Source of the DNA: Euglena gracilis
Taxonomy: Eukaryota; Euglenida; Euglenophyceae; Euglenales
Reading direction: 5' to 3'
Length of the DNA: 64,000 nucleotides
NCBI GenBank assembly: GCA_039621445.1
Contig: CP154954.1
Location: 15,642,140-15,706,139 of the forward strand
Part shown: positions 33,981 to 45,651 of the stretch, piece after piece
Layout of the letters: every line of letters begins with the position of its first letter
Numbering within the stretch: position 1 is the first letter of the stretch
Position numbers and translations under genes: made by a program
The notes under the pieces: model-generated
Database searches by the model: none
The model's input: only the letters and a program-made list of their open reading frames with translations
What the model was told of the DNA's origin: nothing

Positions 33981-35189
33981 AGGAGGAGGAGGTTCAAGCC
34001 TACGTTTGCACATGGGTGAGTTTGTCTTCTGTCAAAGCCACACGGCCCCCTCGTACAGGGACTGGCCCCAGTTTGGCCAGCCCCACCGTCCTGCTCCCGG
34101 GGTATTTGTGTGTGTTTGTCTGACCGAGTGCTTTCCCAGCACCCAAGCACCCAGCCCCCTTCTCGGTCAGGAGTCACCCTGTTGACAAGGAAGGTGCTCC
34201 AAGGCACCTGCTGGGTCTGGCATCAGGAGCGTTTGCATTGTTTTTTCGTCAGAAAGGTCCAACAGGATCCAGCGTTTTGCACCCCCCTCCCGGTTGCAGT
34301 TCGACGTGAGTTCTGCCCGACAATTTGTCAAAAATCTTTGAAAATGCACACTGGGCAAAGTCAGGGACCAACAAATTATGCACGTTGGCGATCCCAGTGT
34401 CTCTTTGGTCCCTCTCTGTCGGGGGCAGGGGTATTACTCACTTGGCCTGGAGTATTGGTGACTTTGCTGGGTTGCCCTGATGCAGTTTGGCCAAAATGGC
34501 AAGAAATGGAAAAGAATGGGGTTTTAAAATGTTGCAAAACAGGCGAGTTCCTCCTGCACGCTGATTTGCGAAATCAGGGGAACCTTCGACGCTGGACGTT
34601 GGCCGATATGTCAAAATGTGGAGTACGTGGATCCAGACACGCGCCAGGCTGGCTGGCTGGACCCCCTCCACCAGAGGTTGGTTCTCTCCTGCCCAAGAAA
34701 TCTCTTGTGGAACATATCACCTTCAACCTCAGCAAACATTTCATGTACGCAATGAGAGACGAGGCTGCCAGTGTTCACAATGTGCAGCACCAGCAAAGGC
34801 CAAAAGTGCCGACTGCAGCCCTGACCTCCTCGCAATTCCTGTCGAGCGGTGAACACGTCCCACTCCTCAATTTCCATTGTATACTTCCGTTGTGCTCCAT
34901 TGTGGGAGGGGAAATCTGCTGCAAGTTTTACGTCTGCATTTATTACCGTTTAGCATTTTTAACGGTTTAATTTTTTTTGTATTTTCTGATGTTTGGTCGT
35001 ATCCATGGTCCATATCCACGATCAGAACTCCTTTCAGTTACCCCCCTATGTCCAACGACAACCCCCCCCCCCCGATCAGAGGACACCTTTTCGGAGGTTT
35101 TTTTGTAGGTGCGTGAAAACCGGAGGTTTGCCAGCCCTGAAAGGCTTTTCTTCCGCCCTTGTCCTCTACCCAGCAGCCCATCGTCCATT

Positions 35190-35275
35190 AAAATGTTCCC
35201 TCTGGGGAGTTTTGTGCATTACGAGCGCTCCACCGGGGAGATAGTGCTTGCGGTTGTTGAAGGGGCTTCACCACA
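35190..35275 (+). other. Candidate orphan exon or short ORF start
   Basis: ATG at about 35191 opens MFPLGSFVHYERSTGEIV then LAVVEG. The composition is plausible for protein, but there is no support from neighbours or a family. Confidence 0.25.
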
Positions 35276-35497
35276 CTCCCAACATTACGCCATGACATTT
35301 TCGGGTGTTTGCTAGGTTGTAGATGGAGTGAAGATGGTTGATGGAATGCAGGGATTGTCGACTGGGTATCTTTGTTTTTTTTTGTGAAATCCCGCGGCGT
35401 GAAGGTACGTTTTGGGTGCTATTTGATGAAATATTTGTTGAGAGGGCTGGAAACGGAAAGGAAAAGTTTGACTGTTTGGGGGGTTTTTTGGCAGACC

Positions 35498-35626
35498 CCT
35501 TTTCCAACGTCCCCCCCCCCCCCCCCCGGTCAGAGGACACCTTTTTGGTCACTACCCTATGTCCAACGCCCGCCCCCCCCCCCCCGGTCAGAGGACAGAG
35601 GTTACCGGTCGTTGGACATAGGGGAG
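35498..35626 (+). mobile_element. Short TATGTCCAACGACC-family copy, with a half copy upstream
   Basis: C-runs with GGTCAGAGGACACC, then CCTATGTCCAACG and GGTCGTTGGACATAGGGG. A left-half relative lies at about 35041-35102 (CCTATGTCCAACGACAACC, then GACACCTTTTCGGAGG). Confidence 0.5.
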
Positions 35627-35716
35627 AGGGGAGGGTAATGTCGAGGGACAGGGTGTCGTGGTCAGGCAGAGGAGGGGAAGGCATTTTTCGAATTAGTGCC
35701 ATGTTACACCCCCCAG

Positions 35717-35989
35717 CAGGGATTTTTTTAAGTTTGGACCCCCGGGGGGGGAGGGGGGGGTAGGGTGGGTGGGTCCGCCGGACCCCCTCCCCCCCGGGGG
35801 GGTCCCCCCCGGAGGGGGGTGGGATATAGTTTTCGGCGCCGCAGGCGCCGAAAAAATCTATTTTTAGCACTTTTTGCGATTTTTCGGCCATTTTTTGTGG
35901 GTCCCCCGGACCCCCCCCCAGGGGGGCCCCCCCAGGGGGTGGGTGGGTGGGGGGACCCCCCCCCCCCCCCCGTCTTAAAAAAACCCCTG
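35717..35989 (+). mobile_element. Second copy of the 19389-19604 element family
   Basis: It starts CAGGGATTTTTTTAAGTTTG and ends CGTCTTAAAAAAACCCCTG, with the same G-run, GGGTGGGTGGGTCC phrase and TTCGGCGCCGCAGGCGCCGA core (about 35831-35850) as the copy at 19389. I see no clear 8-bp duplication here, so this copy may be older. Confidence 0.6.
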
Positions 35990-36998
35990 ACCCCTATGCA
36001 GAAAAGGCACTGAGAGCCAGAAAAAGGTCATTTTCTAGGGAACAGAAGAGCTAGGACCCATACAGATCTCCCAGAGAACAAGGCACCTGCCCCCCCTTCG
36101 GGATTGTGAAAAAGGAGCCTGTCCATCACCACCTTTTTGTGCGTAGTTTGTTGCACCCCTGTCATTTCTATTGCCACGTGGGGGTGGGAGGGTGGGAGGT
36201 GCAAGGGTATAAATCCACCAACCACACCAACCACCAGGGCGGGCCATAAGGGACGGGATTTTTTTTTAGTTAAGGACCGCCCCTTAAGGACCGCCCCCCC
36301 CCCCCAATACACAGAAACCCGAAAAATTGGACCCGAAAAATTTTTTTTTCGCTTTCGGCCATCAACTTTTTTTTTTACCCATTTTGGGACCCATATGAGA
36401 GGTCTCCCCAAAAACCCCTCAAAACCCCATTTTTTCACACCTTCCAAAAATTGAATATTTTCTCAAAAATTTGGGTTTGAGAGTTTTTTGAAGCAAAAAA
36501 AGCCATTGAAAATCCAAAAAATTTCCAAGAGTTTGAATGTTCCAAAATTTGGTCCTTTTTTTTTGACCTGCATTTTTTTGAACGCCCTCCTAAAAACTAA
36601 CAATTTTCAACTCTAAAATTTTGAGTTTTTTTTGGGAAAAATGTGGTTTTCCATCAAAAAAATTGTGTATTTTGGGTTCATTTTTCAAAATAATTTTCAA
36701 AATTTTCCCTGGCCAAAATCCCCTTTTCCTTATTTTTCGGTTGAAGTGTATGGGGACAGGATTTTTTTTTTGCTTAGGGACCGCCCTGGCAACCACCCAA
36801 GGTGTGTGTATGTCCTCACAGCGCTGGAATCACACCAGAGTTGCTCACCAGCTGGGGGAGCAACACAAGAGCACTGATGCAAGGGGTCCACTCACCACAC
36901 AAACTGGTCCAGAAGCGAAGTTACCGCGGCCATAAACAGACAAGAAGCCTCAGTGCAACTAAGGGGGAGGTGTGGATGGTCAAGCACAAGAATCAAGT

Positions 36999-37976
36999 AA
37001 ACCCCCCCAAATAACACCCCCCCAAATAACACCCCCCCAAACGACAGCCCCCCAAATAACACCCCCAAATAACACCCCCCAAATAACACCCCCCAAATAA
37101 CACCCCCCCCAATAAGAACCCCCCAAATAACACCCCCCCCCCCCAAATAACACCCCCCCAAATAACCCCCCCCCCTCGGGGGCCGATTTCGCGCGCCCAA
37201 ATAACCCCCCCCCCCAAATAATTCCCCCCCGGGTATTTATTTTTTCGCCCGAAGTTCCGGCCCGAGGGGGGGTATTATTTTGGGGGGGGGTATTATTTTC
37301 CCAAAATTTTCGAAATTTTTCGAAGTCCCGTAAAACCGAAAATGGCACCCAAAACCCCCTTTGGGGTCATTTTTTTTGCACTTTCTTGTGAAATTTACCA
37401 TTTTTTGGAGGTCAGATGAGCCAGAAAAATTGATTTTTTTTCGTAATTTGTTGTCAGAGATTGTGATTTTTACCCACATTTTCAGGTTAAAATCCGGGCC
37501 AGGCTTCTTTTTAAGACACCTGACCCCCCCCCCCCCCGGGAGTGGGTGGGTCCGGGCCGGACCCCCCGGGGGGGGGGGTCCCGCGCCGGAGGCGCCGGGT
37601 ATACCTTTTCGGCGCAAAGCGCTGAAAATTTTTGAAATTGCCTTTAGCGGGCCCGATTTTGGGGGGTCCCCCCCCCCGGGGGGGTCCCGCGCCACCCTGG
37701 GTGGGTGGGGGGGGACCCCCCCTCCCCCCCCCGGGGTCTTAAAAAGAAGCCTGAATGGGGCCTTCGGCCCGAGACCGAGGGGGGGGGTATTATTTCGGCG
37801 GCCGAAGTTAGACCCCAAGAGGGGGGGGGTATTATTTGGGGGGGTGTTTTTGGGGGGGTTTAACACCCCCTCCTGTTTTCCATGTAAAAATAACACCCCC
37901 CCAAATAACACCCCCCCCCGGGGTCCCATTCGGGTGCCCAAAAAACACACCGGGGGGTGTTATTTGGGGGGGTTAT
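36999..37976 (+). mobile_element. AATAATACCCC-family element, longer and interrupted copy
   Basis: Many CCCCAAATAACA units at the left face GTTATTTGGGG units at the right. Internal sequence from about 37218 to 37500 and 37760 to 37830 matches the copy at 3128-3497, including a TTTTCGTAATTNGTTGNCAGAG-like stretch. The insertion 37500-37753 splits it. Confidence 0.55.
37500..37753 (+). mobile_element. TIR element nested in another element, with an empty-site counterpart
   Basis: Tips CAGGCTTCTTTTTAAGAC and GTCTTAAAAAGAAGCCTG are inverted repeats. It interrupts a copy of the AATAATACCCC family whose uninterrupted relative is at 3128-3497: the phrase AAAATCCGGGCC ... GGCCCG is continuous at about 3380-3397 but split here. 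The candidate 8-bp duplication (ATCCGGGC/AATGGGGC) has decayed. It contains two GC hairpins near 37585 and 37612. Confidence 0.7.
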
Positions 37977-40090
37977 GTGAGATTTCTTCCAGCACGTCGC
38001 CCCATTCCCGGAGCGGCGCTCATTGAGCTGCACCCCATGCTCTGCGACAGCACCGCCCTGCACTCTCCATCCATTCACCCTGCATGCCAAACCAATCGTG
38101 ACCGCTGTCCCGTTGCCACCCATTCTGCCACGGCGCTTTGTGTGTCTCATTAATGCGGGAGGGAGCCACCTTCTGTAAAAATTATGGGAAACTGTTCCTT
38201 ACCAATGTTTACTAACTAGCCTTGTGGACATCGTCGGTTAGGGCAGAAGAGGTCCAGGGACAAAGGCAGATGTTATTGCCAAAGTTCTGCATGCGGCTTT
38301 TGTTGGTTTTTACCCCTATTCAGCAGTGTGAGAGCGTAAGAAACCTCCTTTTCACACTGTTTTCGCACAAAAATGCTCAAAATTTCTCTCCCCGGATCTC
38401 AGGCCTCCTTTTACACCCGCAGAGGGCGAATCACTAGATTGGGGGGTGCCAGCCTCCCAGTCCAAGAGCAGGGGACGCCTCCCCCCCCCCATTGCTTGTG
38501 GGCAATTTTCTGCTGAACCACCCATTCCATAAAGCACCCCCAGATTAGCGCCCTGGCATCAGGTGGGCATGATCCCATGTAGGGGTCGAAATTCCCACCC
38601 CCGAAACCGAACCACAGAGCCCAATCACGGTCCCTGTGCACAATTTGGAGGTTCCGGTTTTAAATAACAAACAATCTCTGAAAAAAAACCTGAGATTTTA
38701 GACATTAACGCGGATTTCGAACTTTCCTCATAACCCCCCCCCCCCCGGAAGCTCTCACATTGGACCCGAACCGGCTGATCTGTCATGTTGGGCAGTCCAC
38801 TAAGGCTCCTCCTTGGGAGCAGCTGATCTAATACCAGCTGGCTTGCAAGGCAGCAACGCCAAGCCCCATCAAAAACCTAATTACCACCTCGGTACGCAGC
38901 CCAACATCTGTTTAAGGTTTTGCAGACCCCAGGGCTGCTGCAGCCAGCGCCGATTTTGGCCCAGACCAGCCACAGCGGCACCCCGGGGGGGAGGGGTGCT
39001 GTTAGCCCGGCTAGCCTATTTTGCGGTGGGTTTTTCTTTGGTCGAAGGTTGAGGTGGCGTGGGGTGTGGTGTGGTGGCTCCACCGCCGTCGTCATCACCC
39101 TGTGCCTCATAGGCAGGGTATCCCTCTATTTTTTTCGGTCCAAAGTGCCGGAAAAAAATCCAAAATTTGCACCCCAAAGTAGGCACCTCCCCTCAGAGCA
39201 CCCCCTGCCTGCCCCCCGCTTTGAAGCTGGGTGCGCGGGCGCCCCCGCCGCCCTGAAAAACTTCTGGCTTGACTCCTCTCAGCACCCACCAATTTGCGTA
39301 CCAGGTATTTTGGCCATGTGCCGAATAACTGACTGATGCATTTTTTCTGTCCCGTGCCTCCAAAATTATTTTGAACCTTCTTGCCTAAACTCGGGGGTTT
39401 CTCAGGTGGCAGCAGGGCAGTTCGTCCCCCCCCCCCCCCGCCCCAGACCTGCAGGCTGGCAGGCCTGCATTCGCCAATCGGGCCGTATGGGGCTTCCTCC
39501 CCTATCGTGCACTCGAAACTGTCCGAAACCATTTTCTTACTGGGGGGGGGCAGCTGCTGTGCAAACAAGCACCCTCATAATTTGGGCTACATTTAGATTC
39601 TTCTTTTTAAAGAAAATTCTCCGGTGATGGGGGCCTGGTATTCCCCACGGCGAGGAAGTGGTTGGAGAGGTGGCTCTGTTTGGCGGCTGATTTTGTGCAG
39701 TTGATGATTTTTCACAATGTCCAAAAATAGAGAGCTGGCACAAGCACTGTTTCTCTCTTTTTTTTGTGTTTCTTGGGCAAATTTTCTCAATTTTGTGCTT
39801 CTCTTTGTTCTCTTTGTTCTTTTCTTCTGGAATTTTGTGTTCTGCCAGGAAATTTTTTCATGTTAGAAATATTCGCATTTGACCAGGCTTTTTCGAACCA
39901 AACCATTTGCAATTTTTTTGTGTCATTTTTTAAAATTTTTGTTCATTTTCAAAAGACCAAAGGCGATGTTATTGTGTTTTTGCTGTGTGCACCTGGACGT
40001 GTGTTGAACCCATACACCACCCCATGGCCCACATACATCACACCGTGCACACATCATGCTCTTCCAAACAAGCAAACAACTGACGTCCCG

Positions 40091-40100
40091 TTCCTCGCAG
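40091..40100 (+). promoter_or_regulatory. Possible spliced-leader acceptor before LSM14
   Basis: TTCCTCGCAG ends 20 bases before the start codon. In euglenozoans mRNA 5' ends are made by trans-splicing to such sites. This is inference from position. No spliced-leader gene is present here. Confidence 0.3.
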
Positions 40101-40120
40101 CGTTCCTGTTCGATCTTGCC

Positions 40121-40262
40121 ATGGCCGGCATCGGAGGCCTCCAGGGCAGCCGCATCAGCCTCATCAGCAAGAGCGAGATCCGCTACGAGGGCTTCCTCTA
40201 CAGCATCAACCCGGATGAGAACACCGTCGCGCTGCGGAACGTCCGCATGTTTGGCACCGAAG
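40121..40262 (+). CDS. LSM14: LSM14 exon 1: first half of the LSm domain
   Basis: It starts [18 protein letters not shown] and ends in RMFGTEG, splitting a Gly codon (phase 1) at GAAG|GTTCCA. This is the canonical five-strand start of the LSm14 fold. Confidence 0.88.
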
Positions 40263-43200
40263 GTTCCACCCCGAATGTTTCCGATGCTGTCCGCTGTGCC
40301 GATCTCAAAGTAACCCCCCCCCCTATGTCCAACGACCCCCCCCCAGTCGGATGACACCTTTTCGGAGGTTTGTCCGAATTTTTGGCCCAGCACAAAGCAC
40401 CTGGTCGAAATGTTTTGCCATCAAAATCAGCAAAAAAAATTGGCCAAAATGCCATTTTTGACACTTTTTGGCAAAAGTTTGTTGACATTGTCCAAGGCGC
40501 GAAACTCCGTAAAAAAAGATTTGACCTTTTTTGTGAGGTAGGGTCCCAGGTGCCCGCCAATTTTTTTAACCCCTTGTCCAATGACCACGCCCTGCTCGAA
40601 GGACAGAGGTAATCGGTCGTTGGACAAAGGGGGGGTAACGCCAGAGAGTGTCCGAACCCAGCCTCTTTGCAATGCAAGCACAAAAAATCTCAGAAAATAA
40701 ATATTTAACTATTTTATTTTTGAGTCAAATTTCATCGAAAGGCGCATCGGGGGGGGGTGGGATTTTGGGTGGGGGGATGTTACTTGGGCGGTTTCTCATA
40801 TTTGAGGTACAAGAGGAGGACTCGGTGCTAACCCTCCCCACCCGGGAAACAGTCACCTGACAGCCTGAATTCTTTTGGCCAATACCGGACGATTTTGCTG
40901 TTCCCGAGGTACCCCCCCCCCCCCTAGTCGTACGACCACCCCTCATCTATGACCACCCCCCGGTCACAGGTTGCAGGTCATGGGGGTGTTATGACCACCC
41001 CCCCTGGTCACAGGTTGCAGGTTGCGAAAAAAATTTAACCCCCAAAATAAGTCCCCCCACTGGCCGGTCCGTGCAAAAATCCATGAAATGGACCCCCCAA
41101 AATAAGGTTCCCCCTGCCGGCGCGAAGCGCCGGATTTTTGAAAAATGGGGCATTTTGGGGGGGGTAAAAAATGCCATTTTGGGACACTTTTCACACGCTT
41201 CTACGACCACCCCCTCATCTATGACCACCCCCCGGTCACAGGTTGCAGGTTATGGGGGTGTTATGACCACCCCCCCCGGTCACAGGTTGCAGGAACCCGG
41301 TCATACGACTAGGGGGGGGGGGGGTAGTTCAGCTGTATCGGGGACCCCAAAAGTTTCCATGTTACAAACCCGGAATGTTGTTGACGTGAATTTTCCCGGT
41401 GGGTCGGGATTGTGAGCAGTTGCAATAAGGTTGTGGCGCAGGACACTGAACCCAAGCTCTCCTTTGGGCCGACCGAGCAAAAAGAACCCCTCCATTTGTG
41501 GGAGGCTCAGGTCCATTTTGGTTGCCTCAGCTGTTGTGAGAAACGGACTCCAAAAAGGAGAAACGTTTGCGGTTTGAGTTTTTAAGAAAATTTTTTGAGT
41601 TTTTAAGAAATGAAGACCAAAAACACGGCCGTGTGCACTCGTCTCTGGCACAGGGCGCAAGAAGGAGGGGCCCCAGATCCCCCCAGCGGACCAGCTGTAC
41701 GAGTTCATCATCTTCCGGGGCTCCGACATCAAGGTACTCCTTTCCCCTGTGCTGGGGGTGGGAAGTTAACAACTACAAGTCGCAGTGCCAATTTCCTCAA
41801 GCAGACCTCCATTTCCCAATGCCAGACGACATCCAGCACCGGTGGCAGCTTCAGCCAGCTGGTTGGTGTTACCCCCCCCCTATTTCCAATGACCCCCCCC
41901 CGGTCAGAGGACACCTTTTCGGAGGTTTGACCAAATTTTTCGTCCCGGCGTGTGGCCAAAATGCCATTTTTGTCACTTTTTGGACAAAAATTTGTCAAAA
42001 TTGCCCAAAATTTTCGGCGCAAAGCGCCGGAAGGGAATTTTTTTGCATTTTTGGGTGGGTAGGGACCCGGGTACCCACCAACTTTCTTTCGACCCCATGT
42101 CCAACGCCCCCCCCCCCCCCCCCGGTCAGAGGACACCTTTTTGGTCACTACCCTATGTCCAACGACCACCCCCCCCCGGTCAGAGGGCAGAGGTTGCCGG
42201 TCATTGGACATAGGGGGGGGGTAATCCAAGCATTTGTGCACATCAGGATACGGATCATTACGGATAACGACGGATTAGCCTGAAACCTCCAGGTACAAAC
42301 AACTGTGGATAACAGCTGGTCATTGCGGTCTGGCATGGTCACTGCGGTCTGGCATGGTGGACAAGTATTTTTTACCAAGGGAGCATTCACCAGCGTGGGT
42401 CGGATGGAGGTCATATTCCTTTTTCTATCTGGGTATTTGTAAGTTCAGACATTTTCAGAAGTTGCATTACTCTGAATCTGACCTTCCCAATATGTTTCCA
42501 TCAATACTTATTATTCTTTTAATGTTATATTATTTCCATTACATTTATTATTATTCCTTGTTCTTCAACATTTTTTTTTGGATGATTTGCCCTCAATACC
42601 GGTATTTTTTGCATTTGCGACCAACTGCGAATAACTACCGACAACTGCAGAATAAAAACCCCCAACTATGGATAAGCATAACTCACTGAACAATACCATT
42701 GGGTGAGTGGGGGCGTGGAGGTGCATTTCTATATGTTTTACCGGGGGGGAATTGGAGGCCGAAAAAAATTGATTGGGAAAAATTGGCGTACAGAAATCCT
42801 GCCAAATTTTTCCAGACCTTTTTTGAAAATCCTGCCTCAAAATTTTCAAAATCACCTTTTTTCCAGTCATCTTGCAAACAAAACCTGCCAATTTTTTCCG
42901 GGCAGTTTTCAAGTTTGGCACCAATTTTTTCGGCTTCCAATTTTGTCGGGTCTAATTTTATCTAGCTTCAATTTCCCCCCCCCCGGTAGTTTGGCTCTGG
43001 AAAATTTTGTGTTTTTTTGTTACTCTCCACTTTTTATTGCTGTGAAACAACACCAGCCCAAATTTTTTCATTCTTTAATTAAAATTTTTCATTCTTGCTC
43101 TTTTTTTGTTGATTTGGCCATGTTTTTTTTTGACTGGGCAATTGCGTTTTTGCGTGTATGAATTAATCGCCTCAAAAGTGCAAAAATCACGGGTTGGAAC

Positions 43201-45042
43201 TTTTTTTTTAATAGCAAAAAGTAAACCATCGCCACAGAAAAAGGCGTGTTATTTTTGGTGCCTTCTTTTTCTTTTGGCTGTGAATTCCCCAGTGGCAGCT
43301 ACTGCCCACTCGTGGCACAGGGTGGATGGCCCAACAGGTCAGCCCGCGGGGGGGTGTCATCCCCTGTTGGGCCATCCACCCTGTGCCACGAGTGGGCAGT
43401 AGCTAGCCCAATTAGGCCCTTACTCTTTGGGTCCACTGCTGAAACTTCAAGGTTTTCTTTTTGGATTTTCGCTGAATTATTCGACCGCAAAGTCTTCAGC
43501 CTTCCTGCGGGAGGGTACAAATTTTTTTTGAAAGAGTGATTTTTTTGGCAACGAGCAAAAAGTGTCGCAAAAAATGCCAATTTAATGGATGCAAAAATGA
43601 GCAAAAATGAAAAAAATGTCACAATCACCCCTTTTGGGGGCATTTTCACAGTTTTACAGGGGGGGAGGGGAATATTTTTGAGGTTTCCCCGAAAATCTCG
43701 AGGGGTTCTTGTTTTGGGGGGTGTCTGGTTTTGCATTTTTGCTGAACATCGAAGGGGGGAATGTTCGTTTTGGGGGGTTCACCCTGAGTTGGCTCGGGCC
43801 TGCAGGACCTGACGGTGTTCGACGCGGTGCAGAAGCAGACGGCGCAGCCGCCGGACCCGGCTATCCTCAACGCCTGGCAGGCGCCCTCCGCCCCCAGCGC
43901 CCCGAGCAGCGGCTGGCAGGGGCCGCCCATCACGGTGCGTGTTGTGCGGCTTTGCCCGGGTCAGCGGTCGATTCCCTGGCCAGTACCATGCCCCCCCCCC
44001 CCGGGGGGTCGAACCAACCTGGAATGATAGCAAAGCATTGCCAAAAGCCCAAAGCAGTACCAGACTTCCCATATGAATGGCTGCACGCCTGCACCGCGGC
44101 ACCTTTCCGCGCAGTTCGCCTCCCGCGGCCCCCCTCGGGACGAGTACCTTGGCCGGCCGGCCCCCCGCGGGCCCCCCCGGGATCGCTACGGCTACGACCA
44201 GGACCGCTACGGCTACGACCGCCGCGACCGCCCCGACAACCGCTGGGACGACCGCCGCGAGGACCGGGACCGCGGGGCCCGGTACGGCGGGCGGGACGAT
44301 CGGTGTGTCTGGTGCGGGTCCTGTTCCTCGATGATTGCCGGCGGGAACGGCCACCTGATTGGGCTACTGCCATGCGCGTTGGTCAAGTTCTCCGGGGTGG
44401 GGCTTCTATCAGGTGCATGTACGAGCTTTAGTCAAGTTTGTCCTCTGCACAGGGGAGGGGGGGGAGCTACTGATCGGCATTTGAGTCAATATCCCCAGGG
44501 GGGCTGTACAGGGTTGGAAGGTGGGCCTGACCCCAACCATGGGGGTGTGTCTGGATCCAACCCCCACCCAGGGGCAGGGCACACGACCAAAAGTACCAAA
44601 GGCACGAAAGCGAGAGCTTACTCCGGCACCAAAAGTCCGGATGAGGGCCCTTTTTTATGCCACGCCATGCTCCCACAGCCAGGGAGGCATCGCCTGCCCA
44701 GGCACTCCAGGGCACTCGGAGACCCCATTCCCCCCTGCGGTTGGTCAAATTCAGCCCCGGAGCTACTAACGGTAGCGGGGCAGGGACCACTATTCGGGGG
44801 GGGGGGGGGGTTGATTCCTGCCTGACTGACTATGGCGCGGTGGCCACGCCGCTGTCGCCGCGCAGGGACCAGCGCTACGGCGGCGGCCGGGACTACCAGG
44901 ACCGCGGCTGGCAGCCCCGCGGCGGCTACAACGACCGCGGGTCGTACGGCGGCGCGCGCTACAACGACCGCGGGTCGTATGGTGGTCCCGACCGCCGCGA
45001 CCGTGACTGGGAGCCCCCGCGCGGCGGCGCCCATCTCCTCCT
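40121..45042 (+). CDS. LSM14: LSM14/Scd6-family mRNP protein (RAP55-like), 3' end unresolved
   Basis: Cytoplasmic RNA-binding protein expected to repress translation and assemble P-body type granules. Exons 40121-40262, 41654-41733, 43806-43934, 44115-44302 and 44866 to about 45042 join in phase through ordinary GT-AG introns. The N-terminal LSm14 domain reads [20 protein letters not shown], then [13 protein letters not shown], then [19 protein letters not shown] and DLTV, which matches the family closely, including the FRGSDI-KDL hallmark. After a Ser/Pro/Ala-rich linker comes an Arg/Asp/Gly/Tyr-rich region with tandem YNDRGSYGG units. I cannot find the FDF box usual in this family, so further exons may follow. 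The start ATG directly precedes the LSm domain and lies 20 bases after a GCAG that could accept a spliced leader. Confidence 0.88.
40311..40638 (+). mobile_element. TATGTCCAACGACC-family element in LSM14 intron 1
   Basis: It begins TAACCCCCCCCCCTATGTCC and ends GGTCGTTGGACAAAGGGGGG then TAA. It carries the family phrase GACACCTTTTCGGAGGTTTG. The left end lies only about 50 bp after the donor of LSM14 exon 1. Confidence 0.6.
40909..41326 (+). mobile_element. CTAGTCGTACGACC-family inverted-repeat element
   Basis: The left end C-run plus CTAGTCGTACGACC faces GGTCATACGACTAG plus a G-run. The interior repeats GGTCACAGGTTGCAGGT four times and carries the hairpin CCGGCGCGAAGCGCCGG near 41118. It lies in LSM14 intron 1. 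Related phrases occur near 9315-9430 and 20525-20620. Confidence 0.6.
41654..41733 (+). CDS. LSM14: LSM14 exon 2: IPP...FRGSDIK
   Basis: Acceptor CTGGCACAG|GG, donor ATCAAG|GTACTC. It encodes [20 protein letters not shown] and RGSDIK. The phase-1 entry completes Gly from exon 1. Confidence 0.88.
41869..42224 (+). mobile_element. TATGTCCAACGACC-family element in LSM14 intron 2
   Basis: It starts TTACCCCCCCCCTATTTCCA and ends CGGTCATTGGACATAGGGGG then TAA. It holds GACACCTTTTCGGAGGTTTG and a TTCGGCGCAAAGCGCCGGAA hairpin near 42014. A second internal CTATGTCCAACGACC suggests a partial tandem or composite copy. Confidence 0.6.
43297..43404 (+). repeat. Perfect 42-bp inverted repeat with a 24-bp loop
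   Basis: Arms 43297-43338 and 43363-43404 are exact reverse complements, beginning AGCTACTGCCCACTCG and ending CGAGTGGGCAGTAGCT. The loop is G-rich. It lies in LSM14 intron 2 (41734-43805). A perfect arm match this long means a recent origin or selection for the hairpin. Confidence 0.85.
43806..43934 (+). CDS. LSM14: LSM14 exon 3: DLTV and Ser/Pro linker
   Basis: Acceptor CTGCAG|GACCTG, donor ATCACG|GTGCGT. It begins [11 protein letters not shown], continuing the conserved SDIKDL strand, then becomes Pro/Ala/Ser-rich. Confidence 0.85.
44115..45042 (+). CDS. LSM14: LSM14 exons 4-5: RGG/DRGSYGG-type low-complexity region
   Basis: Exon 44115-44302 is rich in RDRYGYD and DRRDRPD units. Exon 44866 to about 45042 carries YNDRGSYGG twice and ends near EPPRGG. 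Such Arg/Gly/Tyr-rich tails bind RNA and favour condensate formation. The donor of exon 5 is uncertain: I used a GTGGGA at 45043. The reading frame beyond it is clearly intronic. Confidence 0.75.
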
Positions 45043-45228
45043 GTGGGACACCCCGCCATGCGAGTATTATTATTATTTTACAATTTTTTATTACATTTTT
45101 ATTTGTATTGTTTTTATTTTTTTTGTATCCCCCGGACCACCAAGGGCATTCCATAGTGAGCATCTAACGTGTCAAATGGGAGTTTGTCGGATTTCGGTTG
45201 TGAAACTCAAGACTTTGTGTTTTGACTA

Positions 45229-45651
45229 ACCCCCCCCCCCAAAATAAGACCCCCCCAAAAATAAGACCCCCCTGGGCTGATCAAGCAAAAATCCAAAAAT
45301 AAGACCCCCCATAAATAAGACCCCCCTGACGGCGCGAAGCGCCGGGGACGGTGAAAATTTTTCCCGAAAAGTTACAAAAAATCACAATTTCATACACAGA
45401 AATGATGAAATTTCAAAAAATTTCAGATTTTTGAAGTGCAAAAAAACATGGTAAATGTCAATTTACACCAATTTACACATGGCGCAAAGCGCCGAAGAAA
45501 AATTTTTGTGTTCTTGGGAACCTGAAAAATGGTGTTTTTTTTCGGGCCCAGGTCGATCAAGAACCCCCCCCCCCCCAAATAAGACCTCCCCTAGAGGCTT
45601 CCAGCAACGGACCCAAAAATAAGACCCGGGTCTTGTTTTTGAGGGGGGTTT
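45229..45651 (+). mobile_element. AAAATAAGACC-family inverted-repeat element, copy 1
   Basis: CCCCCAAAATAAGACCCCCC units at the left face GGGTCTTGTTTTTGAGGGGG at the right. The core hairpin is GGCGCGAAGCGCC near 45336, with a second one near 45480. It lies just after LSM14 exon 5. Confidence 0.55.

Larger units (their letters stand above)
27840..40120 (+). other. 12-kb region without a supported gene
   Basis: It holds element copies listed separately (28708, 33606, 35498, 35717, 36999 and the nested 37500), a GTATT repeat near 30930, a CA repeat near 31820 and long G/C runs. Three stretches could be isolated exons of an unrecognised gene: 29333-29395, 31409-31510 and about 35190-35275. They are not phase-linked to one another. 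Two long open frames, 29495-30385 and 34110-34970, lack recognisable domains and overlap open frames on the other strand. Confidence 0.6.
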
